Positions 6,901 to 12,638 of a stretch of DNA of 19,418 bases are shown here, one piece after another. The position numbers and the translations under genes were made by a program. The first letter of the stretch is position 1, and the number at the start of each line of letters is the position of its first letter. Source of the DNA: Euryarchaeota archaeon UBA39 (GTDB lineage: Archaea > Thermoplasmatota > Poseidoniia > Poseidoniales > Thalassarchaeaceae); assembly GCA_002503045.1 (NCBI GenBank), contig DAQW01000067.1, positions 1 to 19,418 of the forward strand, written 5' to 3'. The notes under the pieces are model-generated. The model worked only from the letters and a program-made list of their open reading frames with translations. It was not told the origin of the DNA and made no database searches.

Positions 6901-9486
6901 TGCACCGCCTTCTTCGAAACGTTTCATGGCTTCACGCATTGGTTCAGTCTCTCCAGCTATCACTGTCATATTCGGAGAATTCTTGTTAGCTGAAATCACA
7001 TACCCATCAACTGAATCTAATACTGATTCAATAACATCGTATGGCGCAGTGATTGATGCCATGATTCCACGATCTGGAACCTCAACACTACCCATCTCTG
7101 TTCCTCGAGCGGCAGCAGCACGAAGTGCATCTTCGAACCGTAAAATACCAGATACCATCAAGGCAGCATATTCTCCAAGGCTATGTCCTGCTACCATATC
7201 TGGATGAATACCATGTTGATTGAGTAATCTTTCAATCGCTAAATCAGCGGTTAGCATTGCTGGTTGAGTATATTCAGTTTGTTTCAATTTATTTTCAGCA
7301 TCTGCATTTTCTTCTTCTGTAAGGTTTGAACGCAGAACAAATTCAGAAAGGGGTTCTCCAATGATATCGTGCATCACAATATCAGCTTCTTTCCAAGTAT
7401 CTCCAATTATTCCAAATCTCTTGGAAAGATCATGAGTCATCCCAACATATTGACTACCCTGACCTGGATACATATGGGCAAGCAACTGATTCTGATTTGG
7501 AGGAGAATCAGAGATGAAAATGAATTGTTTAGCTAGGAAAATCCATTTCTTTGGATCTTCCAAGGATTCTGATGCCATCTTCATCCTCTTATCCAATACC
7601 TCCCAAGAATTTGCAACAATTGCAAGACGGATCCCCTTCGCTTCAAAATTCTTCGAAATATTAGGGAGTACTGAAGAAAGTCGTTTTCCTGATGGATCGG
7701 AATCAAAGTTAGGTGAACCATCGAAAAATTCAGACCTTAGTGATGTAAGAGATTCGAGCAAACTGGAACTGTCATTTGCATTAAGTAGAAGTAAACCCCC
7801 CTCTATACTCTTAAGTTCCTCCCAGTCCAACCCTTTTTTATCGTTTGAAAAGGAATCGGCGGCTGCAGTTAATTCTTTTCGAGTCAAGTATTCATTACCA
7901 TCGGCATCAAAATTTCCTGCATGACTAAGAAATGCACTCCTATCTTCAATTCCATATTTCTTCAAAACGCTGTTAAGAACATTTTCAGAAAAACCTGCTT
8001 TCGGTCGCATCAAATATGCATCTCTTCGTAATTTCCATTCTGAAACTAAAGCAGAATGAAAATCTGGATCAAATTGTTCCAAAGCACAATGAAAGTTGGT
8101 CCCTCCAAAACCAAATGCACTAACTGATGCTCTTCTAGGGTGTGTTTTCGGCTTAGGCCAATCACGGGCTTCAATTGGAACAAAAAAGGGAATACTTTGC
8201 CAATCCAGACTCTCATTAGGTTTTGAAAAACCTGCTGATGGAGGTATTGTTCGATGATGTAAAGCAAATGATGCTTTCAGAAGTCCGGCTCCTCCTGCAG
8301 CTGCCTTTAGATGTCCAATTTGGCTCTTGATTGATCCAACCGCTACACTTCCAACTGGAGCATTATCTCCAAAAATTTCCGCTAAAGAAGTGAGTTCAGT
8401 AGCATCACCCACAACAGTACTTGTTCCATGGGCTTCGATTAATTCAACAGAATTCGGACCATATCCTGCCTGTTGATAGGTTCTGGCTAAAGCTTGGATC
8501 TGGCCTCGCGTGCTAGGTGCAGTAATTCCTTTTCCACGCCCATCACTACTTGCACCTAAACCACGAATAACAGAATAAACTCTGTCACCATCATCTATAG
8601 CATCATCTAGCCTTTTCAGAACAAATGCCGTGGCGCCTTCTCCCATTACAAATCCATTAGCATCGGCATCAAAGGGTGTAGAATGTGATGCAGAGAGAGC
8701 TCCTATCGCGCTAAACTTAGCGTATGTTGCAGGATCCATTGTTCGATCAGATGCACCAGCAATCATCAGATCCACTTGCCTTGATTGAAGGAGGCGGCAA
8801 GCATCTAATACTGCAGCAAAGGTACTAGCGCATGCAGCATCAGTAGCATAATTTGGACCTTGGAGATCGAGTAAATTTGCAACTCTGCCTGCGACTACAT
8901 TTGCTAATTCTCCAGGCATAGTATCTTCATCAACTCTCGGCAAACCTTCAGTAATTGATTCCTTGAATTCATTTACCGAGCCTTCAGGCATCCCTGCGAG
9001 TACTGCTTTCCTAGCGAAGGAATCTGCCCAAACCCGATGATTCGAGAGATTACGATTCTCCCCCCCCAAGGCATTTGCAAATACAACTCCAGTTCTAGAA
9101 TTAGGAATTTCTCTTTCTGATTCTTCACCTAAATATCCTGCATCTTCCAAAGCAGCAGCAGAAACTGCGACTGCCCACTGTTGACTAAGATCTATTTGAG
9201 ATAAGGTACCTGGTGGAACACGCCAGCGTTTCCAATCGAATTCAAAATTCTGAACAAATGCACCAATCAAAGAATATGTCTTCCCTTCGGGTATATTCTT
9301 TGGACCTCCTTCTTGCCAATGATCTGAAACAATCCATCGTCCTTCAGGGACATTTCTAATAGATACATTTGCATTTATTACATTCTGCCAAAAGGCATCT
9401 GCATCATCAGAATCTGGGAGAATTGCCCCTAAGCCAACAATAGCAATTGGTTCAAAGGGGTCCTGAGGAGGTTCGTCCAGTTGCAT
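955..9486 (-). CDS. Multidomain type I fatty acid/polyketide synthase, PfaA-like (KS-AT-ACP*-KS-ACP-ACP-KR-DH)
   Basis: A 2843-residue iterative synthase that would build acyl chains from malonyl units on its own ACPs. Domains in order: (1) ketosynthase ~12-472, with Cys219 in DAACAST, His353 in EAHGTST and His392 in IGHLKAA, a complete triad. (2) A linker with an EF-hand loop at 527-538. (3) Acyltransferase ~670-975, with GQGSQ, Ser769 in GHSLGEY and HAFHS at His874, typical of malonyl-specific ATs. (4) An ACP-like stretch ~1085-1150 with GLNS (Ser1116) in place of GxDS. (5) A second ketosynthase-like domain ~1170-1635, with Cys1380, His1528 and His1568. (6) Tandem ACPs with GIDSI at Ser1776 and Ser1892. 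(7) Ketoreductase ~1975-2470, with a structural half, then the NADPH site SGGAAG, Ser2407 and Tyr2420 (YCAAN). (8) A double-hotdog dehydratase ~2540-2840, with His2563 in HAIDGVAYLP and Glu2752 in VEACFQ. It has no enoyl reductase or thioesterase domain; FabI is encoded just upstream. The start ATG 9486 has GAGGTGGGG before it. Fatty acid versus polyketide product cannot be settled from sequence. Confidence 0.9.
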   Translation of the reverse strand: MQLDEPPQDPFEPIAIVGLGAILPDSDDADAFWQNVINANVSIRNVPEGRWIVSDHWQEGGPKNIPEGKTYSLIGAFVQNFEFDWKRWRVPPGTLSQIDLSQQWAVAVSAAALEDAGYLGEESEREIPNSRTGVVFANALGGENRNLSNHRVWADSFARKAVLAGMPEGSVNEFKESITEGLPRVDEDTMPGELANVVAGRVANLLDLQGPNYATDAACASTFAAVLDACRLLQSRQVDLMIAGASDRTMDPATYAKFSAIGALSASHSTPFDADANGFVMGEGATAFVLKRLDDAIDDGDRVYSVIRGLGASSDGRGKGITAPSTRGQIQALARTYQQAGYGPNSVELIEAHGTSTVVGDATELTSLAEIFGDNAPVGSVAVGSIKSQIGHLKAAAGGAGLLKASFALHHRTIPPSAGFSKPNESLDWQSIPFFVPIEARDWPKPKTHPRRASVSAFGFGGTNFHCALEQFDPDFHSALVSEWKLRRDAYLMRPKAGFSENVLNSVLKKYGIEDRSAFLSHAGNFDADGNEYLTRKELTAAADSFSNDKKGLDWEELKSIEGGLLLLNANDSSSLLESLTSLRSEFFDGSPNFDSDPSGKRLSSVLPNISKNFEAKGIRLAIVANSWEVLDKRMKMASESLEDPKKWIFLAKQFIFISDSPPNQNQLLAHMYPGQGSQYVGMTHDLSKRFGIIGDTWKEADIVMHDIIGEPLSEFVLRSNLTEEENADAENKLKQTEYTQPAMLTADLAIERLLNQHGIHPDMVAGHSLGEYAALMVSGILRFEDALRAAAARGTEMGSVEVPDRGIMASITAPYDVIESVLDSVDGYVISANKNSPNMTVIAGETEPMREAMKRFEEGGATVIQLQTSHAFHSRIVAPANEPLRRFLEGLEISLPSIPITANVDGSFYPNTVGEGQDVKEAILEKLAPQMSSSVEWTSQVESMREAGARIYLEVGPKRALALFASQILDEEECMVNITNHPKAGGITSFFGALGMLAVAGRCPEIHLLSSEIHTAEFRAGPIANSIEKNQNRKTSSEEESLRIRARPLPSGSISPSNELPQSIANTTSSMEIETDFQANRRISMSVADIFSRHVGFPASVLIGAVSLSEIGLNSESSSSIIREIQSKFQVTSSNPSSFSTIQEFVDWIEVIPQMKESNSVLTISENLYSEPPVVSGVSLGLPGLSEVFDSEGWDAILSGKNLISELPDDMKDKLLSKRIVRLVKEEDGTANLVPADSVETIPQLAGRGGHFDLSEQYGIDPHLVDAFDIATSLSFAAGLEALSDAGLPLIPVEQTNSAGKRMIRRWSLPDEEKDRTGVIFASVFPGLQKAIDHALNNGQVNNGHFDRKYLLQVLSMGHSQFANWIGARGPNLAINNACASTPAAFAIAEDWMSTNRCDRVIIVSGDDSTGDSLMPWIGAGFAAAGAHAMGNEVEKVALPFDARRHGMLLGMGGAAFVLERDKDARERGVTPYVEVLGAEIANSAYHPTRLDTEHAAQVMERFVSRMEKKWSLTRESLIDDMTFMSHEPYTPPRGGSASAEVSSLRTVFGEGASRILITNGKGYTGHPMGVGLEDAIVIRGLAAGRLPPIANFSEPDPSLGDLNLCTGGQHNLTYALRHGAGFGSQIALTFLRRIATSDTARFTPGKIESWVQSHTGSSSIHLRLLDRKLVAYLDPDDDLIGGVQGDILHLESQIESSNKFESVPELDLNHSKDETPISEIETEKHASKPISLPSKLGDSDIESSVLDVVAEATGYPSEFLELDADMEGELGIDSIKQAEIMAELRGRYGLPVDDSFQLREYPTLGHVIGYISSFGDESTSVVEPISVEEELEEISSSDEEEEQEIKSKKSENISESVVEGVVAVVVEHTGYPAEFLEMDADMEGELGIDSIKQAEIMADLREQFGLPVDDEFQLRDYPTLGHVISYIDSFSESIELTETIVEDIEPISNSDTPLIRQPEIETKQVDVQSKRYQIEVEPCEWATPAPLDLEGRSIVVTDDAWGIAGTLCEALENRGIEAVRVFLDPSVTNGPIREQDGEVDVLRVAPSDEKQMAELGEIVRSIAPPAGIIHLAPVRLAGVPWEDPTTSAHLDYSVTSLFSILKCLDNDLKEAESGLIVSVSALDGRHGVGGARFNSISAGAHGGVKSYGRERPNLRSRAIDLDPSLLAEPETLAEMLLTEVFEQDTPRELAVERDGTRYRLSLFEEELEEQMSPLSSDDVWIVSGGAAGVTAACIIETAKRSEDSGARFILLGRSKLDMEQASMLNASPEVLEQEKNALRERMMEEKGEKVSLKEWNNQWSKWLRGLEIHQTLESIRLTGNEAIYLSVDVTDSQSTHEVLRGASENLGPITGIVHGAGIEDSTPFERKETSIMKQVLSVKVDGWRNIVTSLEQDLPNMRFLCSFTSIAGRQGNAMQFGYCAANQILDVEMARIATHEDAPRAVAIAWAPWGDIGMATRGSLETIFERAGIDMIPAIQGASRFADEALRGGKRMVMVSGSLGELDDEESTRLPPQMLPELVSELISEPMSFPFVGRIESVVPYSNVMISSVLDMNSHPYLIDHAIDGVAYLPGVMAMEAFAEAARVMWPMCAVDGFENIEFGLPVKVTKESKSLRIIASFERQDDNHIWIECSLETDLVNSSGEKFGDPISHHKGSVRMLKSGGLAERVEAIELGNVNSGSAIHGPKFVYDRMFHGPRFQVHGGVIGGIYVEGDRGLDSHALSRDELPKTDLFGEEVGGKKMRLESLPMLVEACFQNAGLVSMEIDGIESLPVGIEHVDLDIESFNSPLRIRSVRRSVSEDGVTTHDAIIVNENDAVVIQLKGLRLKGMAPLSDDQRFTFTDV
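3700..4275 (-). repeat. Tandem duplicated ACP-coding segments
   Basis: Two ACP domains occupy about 4050-4275 (ACP1) and 3700-3927 (ACP2), with phosphopantetheine serines 116 residues apart. Their protein cores are nearly identical: both contain DADMEGELGIDSIKQAEIM, then GLPVDD, FQLR and YPTLGHVI. The DNA differs at many third codon positions. They are separated by an acidic, low-complexity linker rich in Glu, Ser and Lys. Tandem ACPs are characteristic of PUFA-synthase-like enzymes. Confidence 0.85.
7873..7908 (-). other. EF-hand calcium-binding loop inside the synthase (KS-AT linker)
   Basis: Synthase residues 527-538 read DADGNEYLTRKE. They match the 12-residue EF-hand loop with D at 1 and 3, N at 5, a hydrophobic residue at 8 and E at 12, followed by Leu. 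Predicted helices flank it. About 20 residues on, a GLDWEEL segment looks like the end of a second, degenerate EF-hand. This is a motif match; calcium binding is inferred. Confidence 0.6.
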
Positions 9487-9498
9487 TTCCCCACCTCA
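9484..9498 (-). promoter_or_regulatory. Stop codon embedded in ribosome-binding site (fabI to synthase)
   Basis: The minus strand reads TGAGGTGGGGAAATG. The fabI stop TGA (9498-9496) is the start of GAGGTGGGG, which precedes the synthase ATG at 9486. It fixes the synthase start and implies translational coupling. Confidence 0.7.
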
Positions 9499-10368
9499 AT
9501 CATTGATGCTCTCCGGAACCATAGTGATACTATATCCACAATCAACATGCAAAATTTGCCCGGTAACAGCTCCACTAAGAGGGCTTGCGAGCCAAACTGC
9601 TGCTCCAGCTACATCGTCTTGTGTAGTATTCCGCCTTAATGGAGAATTGCGCTCAACATGATTCAAAATTCTATCAAAACCGGGAATCCCTCCTGCAGCT
9701 AGTGTTTTGATAGGGCCTGCAGAAATTGCATTGACTCTATGGCCGTTTTCACCTAAACGCGCGGCCAATTCTCGAACCCATGACTCTAATGCTGCTTTAG
9801 CGACGCTCATCACACCATAGTTAGGAACATAACGAGTACTGGCAGCATATGTCAGAGTGATTGTCGATGATCCATCATTAAGATAAGGTACAGAATGCCT
9901 CATCAATCGTTGTAACGAATGAGCGCTAATCCTCATTGCCAGATCTATTGAGTCCATTTCATTGAATAACATATGTCTATCGAATGTTTCTCGAGGAGCA
10001 AATCCAATTGCATGAACCACAATATCTGCCTTAGAACCAGGAGACTCTTTTTGCCATTCATCGAAAAATTCCTTGGTTTGCTCATCAGTTGCTACATCAC
10101 AAGGATAGAAGGAGTCGATCGAATCTAATTGATCTTTTAACTGGAACAACCTACTACGATATCTTGGTTGATATCCTAGGATTAATTTGCACCCAGCTTT
10201 AGCTAAATGTTGGCAAATTGCCCATGCTATCGAATCCTCAGAAGCAACACCAAAAATTAGTGCGGTCTTTCCCTCTAGTTCCAACATGGAATCGAACAAA
10301 CCCCCCCGATTATCTAAGTCGGTCACTGGACGCATATGACCGTTGCCGAAAGATGAGCCGCTAATCAC
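9496..10368 (-). CDS. fabI: Enoyl-[acyl-carrier-protein] reductase, FabI type
   Basis: An NAD(P)H-dependent enoyl-ACP reductase of the short-chain dehydrogenase fold, carrying out the last reduction of each elongation cycle. The N-terminal cofactor site reads LEGKTALIFGVASEDSIAW, as in FabI. The catalytic set has FabI spacing: Tyr174, Tyr184 and Lys191 (Tyr-x6-Lys) in LTYAAST and PNYGVMSVAK, followed by NAISAGPIKTLAAGGI. The synthase downstream lacks an enoyl reductase domain, so this enzyme very probably works in trans on its ACPs. The chosen start is a GTG at 10368 overlapping the preceding stop (GTGA). It gives a 27-residue extension that FabI proteins do not normally have. ATG 10287 begins exactly where the family usually starts, and ATG 10335 is also possible; none of the three has a strong Shine-Dalgarno. 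Confidence 0.93.
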   Translation of the reverse strand: MISGSSFGNGHMRPVTDLDNRGGLFDSMLELEGKTALIFGVASEDSIAWAICQHLAKAGCKLILGYQPRYRSRLFQLKDQLDSIDSFYPCDVATDEQTKEFFDEWQKESPGSKADIVVHAIGFAPRETFDRHMLFNEMDSIDLAMRISAHSLQRLMRHSVPYLNDGSSTITLTYAASTRYVPNYGVMSVAKAALESWVRELAARLGENGHRVNAISAGPIKTLAAGGIPGFDRILNHVERNSPLRRNTTQDDVAGAAVWLASPLSGAVTGQILHVDCGYSITMVPESIND

Positions 10369-11306
10369 CTACATTCGCCGTACAGCATATCTGGCCAAAC
10401 CCTGTGAATTTTCCATAGAAATTCAGCTATTTTCTGTTGATTCCAACCCATTCCTCCATCCTCTTGTGGTGTTTGGAGATATTTTCCAAGTTCATTGGTC
10501 CTCTTTGGAATAGTACGTGGACCTAGAACTGCTCCAGGGCGTTTCGGATCATCAAGATAATCTGTTTCCATAAGTATTGGAGGGTGTTTTCCTTTGGATA
10601 ACAAATCTGCATCAACTGTTGAAGCAATTTTCTCAATAGACCCTCTGCCCATACTTACTGAAACTGGAAGTTCAGATGTGAAAACAGGAGACACATTAGC
10701 TGGAGCATAGTGTCTCAATGCAATAGATAATGGATAATTCGCATAAGTACAAATTTCATTGAGTTCAGTGCATGTTTCTGAACCACGATCTTCTACATGG
10801 AATTGAACAGGGGCATTGTATGATGCACATTTTTCCAATATATCTTCTAACATTTTATTGGCAGAATTCCATACTTTAGACGATACTGGAAAATGAGGCC
10901 TACCTATCTCACCGATAGCCACACAATCCCCTGACTGAAAATATTCTAAAGCTAAATCAATAGAGGATAAATGTAGTTCAGTTGCCATTTCTTCCCCTAA
11001 TAATTCTAGTTGATGTACCCATACAACTGGATGTGGTCCCAAAACTACCTGAACTTGAATTTCAGTTGATTCTCTAACCTCATTTGCAATTGACAATGTT
11101 TCGATGTATGCCGAAGATACATCACCAATATTTTGTGGCAACTGAGAAAAATCCGGTTTGTGGACAAGAATCAGTCTCGTACCACCTGATTTTTCAAAAT
11201 CATAGGCAGCATCTAAGCAACGCCCCTTACGATCTAAATGCATATGCCCATCAGTAATTGGACCATTCCATTTTTCACCATCCCAAAAATGAACAAAATC
11301 TTCCAT
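10365..11306 (-). CDS. TatD-like metal-dependent hydrolase
   Basis: A 313-residue protein of the amidohydrolase/TatD superfamily. All six expected metal ligands are visible in order: His21 and His23 (DGHMHLD), Glu133 (GEIGRP), His170 (QFHVED), His199 (LRHY) and Asp249 (METDY). The length suits the archaeal TatD-like hydrolases annotated as predicted metal-dependent hydrolases. Known relatives include 3'-5' exonucleases and uncharacterised enzymes, so the substrate is unknown. The start ATG 11306 is preceded by GAGGGTGG. The 3' end overlaps the fabI GTG by four bases. Its position directly before fabI suggests co-translation; a role in acyl metabolism (for example as an esterase or amidase) is only a guess. 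Confidence 0.8.
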   Translation of the reverse strand: MEDFVHFWDGEKWNGPITDGHMHLDRKGRCLDAAYDFEKSGGTRLILVHKPDFSQLPQNIGDVSSAYIETLSIANEVRESTEIQVQVVLGPHPVVWVHQLELLGEEMATELHLSSIDLALEYFQSGDCVAIGEIGRPHFPVSSKVWNSANKMLEDILEKCASYNAPVQFHVEDRGSETCTELNEICTYANYPLSIALRHYAPANVSPVFTSELPVSVSMGRGSIEKIASTVDADLLSKGKHPPILMETDYLDDPKRPGAVLGPRTIPKRTNELGKYLQTPQEDGGMGWNQQKIAEFLWKIHRVWPDMLYGECR

Positions 11307-11318
11307 TATCCACCCTCA
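11304..11318 (-). promoter_or_regulatory. Stop codon embedded in ribosome-binding site (TBP-like gene to hydrolase)
   Basis: The minus strand reads TGAGGGTGGATAATG. The stop TGA (11318-11316) of the TBP-like gene forms part of the GAGGGTGG Shine-Dalgarno element for the hydrolase ATG at 11306. It has the same architecture as the junctions at 957 and 9498. Confidence 0.65.
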
Positions 11319-11843
11319 TTTGAAGAGTCGGAGACGTTGGAAGCGCTTCATCCAGTATTCTGCGGCTCGTTGTGCAATACGATTACTAATTGCATCGAGA
11401 ATCACAGTTCGACCATTTCTAAAAATTAGTACTTCTAATTCATGACGTGTATCTGCTATTCGAAGTGCATCCAAGTTCTTTTCAAGACGGGCAGATAATA
11501 GAACATCTGCAGCCCTCTCAAGATCTACTGGTGAAGGCATAGAACATGAAGATGTAACCGGGCCAATCTCAGTTTTGAGGCCGGCGTCTGAAAGTCCTAA
11601 TCCAAGAAGGATTTCAGAAACAGCCATTCGGGCAAGTACCTCTTTCGTCGAACCATGAACTGTAATCGATTGTTTTGAAGCATCAATCAATATCGTGTAA
11701 GGCGGATCTCTAAGTTGTTTGACCAACAAATTACCTGAACGAACAGCTCCAACTTCATTAACGATATAATCTGAATCTAAAGATTCTGGAGTTACAAATC
11801 TGAACACCTGATTTTCAATTACAACTTCAGGTCCCGACATCAT
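11316..11843 (-). CDS. TATA-binding-protein-like two-repeat protein
   Basis: A 175-residue protein that appears to be built from two diverged repeats, about residues 7-84 and 93-170. This matches the length and layout of the archaeal TBP saddle. Repeat 1 has VVIENQVF, then a strand followed by LRDPPYTILIDASKQSITVHGS and an Ala-rich helix. Repeat 2 has VDLERAADVL, then LEVLIFRNGRTVILDAIS and a helix. The corresponding blocks (50-69 and 137-156) are 87 residues apart. In TBP this block is the LIFSSGKMVxTGAK region; the phenylalanine survives in repeat 2 (F141) but is Asp54 in repeat 1. It may therefore be a TBP paralogue with altered or lost DNA binding. AGGAGG precedes the start, where ATG 11843 and ATG 11840 are adjacent. 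ATG 11843 overlaps the upstream stop (ATGATG). The family call rests on pattern recognition only. Confidence 0.5.
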   Translation of the reverse strand: MMSGPEVVIENQVFRFVTPESLDSDYIVNEVGAVRSGNLLVKQLRDPPYTILIDASKQSITVHGSTKEVLARMAVSEILLGLGLSDAGLKTEIGPVTSSCSMPSPVDLERAADVLLSARLEKNLDALRIADTRHELEVLIFRNGRTVILDAISNRIAQRAAEYWMKRFQRLRLFK

Positions 11844-12631
11844 TCTTCCTCCTGTTTCATTTCCTCTGATTCAGGTAGGCCATCAAGAGCTGAAAGGACC
11901 CCTTGTAAGCGAACCATAGGCACCGGCACGAGAAGCACCACCGACTCCTCATCATCAATCTGTCCATTGAGATGCTGACATAGGCCAAACAGAGATCCTC
12001 TAATTCTAGATGCAATTCTATGATTTATTCGTGTGTGCAAATCTTCTGTCAAATGATTGGTTTCAACAACCCACCAGGCTGCAGAAAGAGATGCTCCAAT
12101 ATGAATTTGCAAATCATCAGAATGAGGAGATGTTGCTTCTGCAAAAATCCGGGCAATTTTCATCATCTTTCTTCCTGAACCAATACTCTTGATTAAATTC
12201 CATAATTTAGTTCGTTGGTCAACACCCTCTAATGTCAATTCCACCCAATTTTCATCATCCAAATCAGGCTCTAGAAACCATACTGGTTTAATCTTCGATT
12301 CTGCTAACTGGAATAACTTAAACGGGATTGGATCAGGGAATTTACCAATAGATTCTCTTTCCAAAAATGTCATTTCTTTAACCATTCTTCCAGAATGACC
12401 CATTTGAGCAATCATCGCATCTCTAACAATATTTGGAGAATCTTGTTCTTCCTTGAATTGATCATTCCATAATTCGGGATCTTCAGATGATGCCATCAAA
12501 GCCAAACCATGCCATTCTCCAACGGATTCCGAAAAATCAACTAACGGAGAAAAGGGAATAAGTCGAACAATACCACCTTTAGGATCTTCCCAGTTAACCG
12601 GGAACCAATCCAAAGAAATGTCATTAGACAT
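11840..12631 (-). CDS. Unrecognised 263-residue cytoplasmic protein
   Basis: I do not recognise a family. There is no signal peptide or membrane segment. The N-terminal part is rich in aromatic residues and proline (LDWFPVNWEDP, LIPFSPLVDF). The centre has an acidic stretch (PDLDDENWVEL). Residues ~140-220 look helical, with GSGRKMMKIARIF and IGASLSAAWWV. The last 15 residues are strongly acidic. It starts at ATG 12631, seven bases after the stop of the surface protein gene; the preceding TGAG offers only a weak ribosome-binding site. It ends in an ATGA overlap with the TBP-like gene, so the two are probably made together. A partner or regulator role for one of its neighbours is possible but unsupported by any motif. 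Confidence 0.75.
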   Translation of the reverse strand: MSNDISLDWFPVNWEDPKGGIVRLIPFSPLVDFSESVGEWHGLALMASSEDPELWNDQFKEEQDSPNIVRDAMIAQMGHSGRMVKEMTFLERESIGKFPDPIPFKLFQLAESKIKPVWFLEPDLDDENWVELTLEGVDQRTKLWNLIKSIGSGRKMMKIARIFAEATSPHSDDLQIHIGASLSAAWWVVETNHLTEDLHTRINHRIASRIRGSLFGLCQHLNGQIDDEESVVLLVPVPMVRLQGVLSALDGLPESEEMKQEEE

Positions 12632-12638
12632 ACAATGC

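Noticed and set aside
7514..7924. 136-residue open frame on the + strand inside the synthase.
   Set aside because: It lies entirely antisense to well-supported coding sequence and resembles no known protein.
9060..9067. Run of eight C (eight G on the coding strand) in the first ketosynthase, as a possible phase-variation tract.
   Set aside because: The frame is intact through the run. Only two such tracts occur (the other at 10301-10307), and there is no sign of alternative frames being used.
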